Shown piece after piece: positions 15,085-15,878 of a stretch of DNA of 15,878 nt; the first letter of the stretch is position 1, and the number at the start of each line of letters is the position of its first letter. The translations under genes and the position numbers were made by a program. Below the pieces are notes generated by a model. It was not told where the DNA came from and made no database searches. It saw only the letters and a list, made by a program, of their open reading frames with translations. The DNA lies in assembly GCA_946623485.1 (NCBI GenBank), contig CAMORF010000017.1, forward strand, positions 1 through 15,878, in the 5' to 3' direction. The stretch is from an uncultured Clostridia bacterium. Its GTDB lineage: Bacteria > Bacillota > Clostridia > Lachnospirales > Lachnospiraceae.

Positions 15085-15878
15085 TTACCGCGCGAATTCT
15101 TCCAGCTTCAGGCCGGGATTGCGTTCCTCCACCATCCCGACCGACCAGCTGTTGACAAACAGAAGGAGCGGGCGCATCTTCAGGTCCTGAATCCGTTTCA
15201 TGTCCGAAGTGCCCCGGATACTGCCCAGGTCAACCTCCTCCGGGTTGGCGATCCAGCGGATATACTCATAGGGCAGATCCTCCATCCGGATCTGTACATT
15301 GTATTCATTTTCAAGGCGGTATCTCAGCACGTCGAACTGAAGGATTCCGACGACACCAACAATGGTTTCCTCCATGCTTCCGTTCGGCTCTTCAAAGATC
15401 TGGATGGCACCCTCCTGGGCAATCTGCTGCATGCCCTTGACGAACTGTTTGCGTTTCATGGTATCCATCGGCCGGATCCTGGCAAAGTGCTCCGGCGCGA
15501 AGGTCGGAATCCCTTCATAGGCGAATTTATGCCCGGGCATGCACACAGTATCCCCGATGGAAAACACGCCAGGATCAAACACGCCGATAATATCTCCCGC
15601 ATATGCCTCCGAGACAACATGCCTTTGCTCCGCCATCATCTGCTGCGGCTGGCTGAGGCGCATCTTCCTGGCCCCCTGGACATGGTACACTTCCTTCTCG
15701 GCTTCAAACTTGCCGGAACAGATCCGCATGAAAGCAATCCGGTCCCGATGCATTTTATTCATATTTGCCTGGATCTTGAACACGAAAGCGGAAAACGGTT
15801 CTTCAATGGGATCAATGACACCGATATCCGCAGTCCGCGCGAGCGGGGTCGAGGTCATCTCCAAAAAGTAATTCAGGA
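15085..15878 (-). CDS. prfC: Peptide chain release factor 3, C-terminal part (cut by window edge)
   Basis: RF3 is a translational GTPase that recycles RF1/RF2 from the ribosome after peptide release. The 264 visible residues cover the end of the G-domain region and the C-terminal domains. DPIEEPFSAFVFKIQANMNK opens domain II. QMMAEQRHVVSEAYAGDIIGV, TFAPEHFARIRPMD and GVVGILQFDVLRYRLENEYN are RF3 hallmarks rather than EF-G. The GTP-binding motifs lie outside the window. The reading frame is open to the window edge, so the internal ATG at 15864 is not the start. It ends with TAA at 15085, 88 bp ahead of the Asp23-family gene. Confidence 0.96.
   Translation of the reverse strand, partial: LNYFLEMTSTPLARTADIGVIDPIEEPFSAFVFKIQANMNKMHRDRIAFMRICSGKFEAEKEVYHVQGARKMRLSQPQQMMAEQRHVVSEAYAGDIIGVFDPGVFSIGDTVCMPGHKFAYEGIPTFAPEHFARIRPMDTMKRKQFVKGMQQIAQEGAIQIFEEPNGSMEETIVGVVGILQFDVLRYRLENEYNVQIRMEDLPYEYIRWIANPEEVDLGSIRGTSDMKRIQDLKMRPLLLFVNSWSVGMVEERNPGLKLEEFAR

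Overview
The window reads as chromosomal DNA of a moderately GC-rich Clostridia-class Firmicute, most likely a Lachnospiraceae member. This rests on gene order and protein character, not on a database search. Strong AGGAGG-type ribosome sites, an AhrC-type ArgR, and the classical Firmicute cluster asp23(yqhY)-nusB-xseA-xseB-ispA-dxs-tlyA-nadK-argR-recN all point that way. Nearly everything lies on the minus strand. The one plus-strand gene is cellobiose phosphorylase. Both window ends cut genes: mutY on the left (its 3' part is missing) and prfC on the right (its 5' part is missing).

Layout from left to right. 1-386: N-terminal part of mutY. 387-544: a short gap built from 40-bp direct repeats that each carry a Shine-Dalgarno-like motif and a ten-codon mini-ORF; the last mini-ORF overlaps the mutY start. 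545-1558: a LacI-family repressor. 1559-1963: the divergent control region, with a good promoter for each gene and several GAAAAC/GTTTTC operator-like sites. 1964-4399: cellobiose phosphorylase (GH94), facing away from lacI. 4400-4624: short repeats and a strong bidirectional terminator. 4625-5068: rpiB. 5099-6778: recN. 6779-6957: two hairpins, one of them a terminator for argR. 6958-7413: argR. 7414-7697: a palindrome-rich intergenic stretch. 7698-13904: nadK, tlyA, dxs, ispA, xseB and xseA, tightly packed and often overlapping. 13901-14341: nusB. 14342-14597: a gap holding a possible 47-codon small ORF. 14598-14996: an Asp23/Gls24-family gene with its own promoter and a palindrome over its -10 box. 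15085-15878: C-terminal part of prfC.

How the genes fit together. The right two thirds is a housekeeping operon: transcription antitermination (NusB), exonuclease VII (XseA/XseB), isoprenoid precursor and prenyl diphosphate synthesis (Dxs, IspA), a TlyA-type rRNA methyltransferase, NAD kinase, arginine-responsive regulation (ArgR) and recombinational repair (RecN). In many spore-forming Firmicutes recN is followed by spoIVB and spo0A. Here it is followed by rpiB, a cellobiose module and mutY. The cellobiose module is a regulator/enzyme pair: the enzyme splits cellobiose with phosphate, and the LacI protein probably controls both promoters. No transporter is in view.

I do not see a clearly new multi-gene system. 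The most unusual structures are the mini-ORF repeats ahead of mutY, the palindromic block upstream of argR, and the small ORF between asp23 and nusB.
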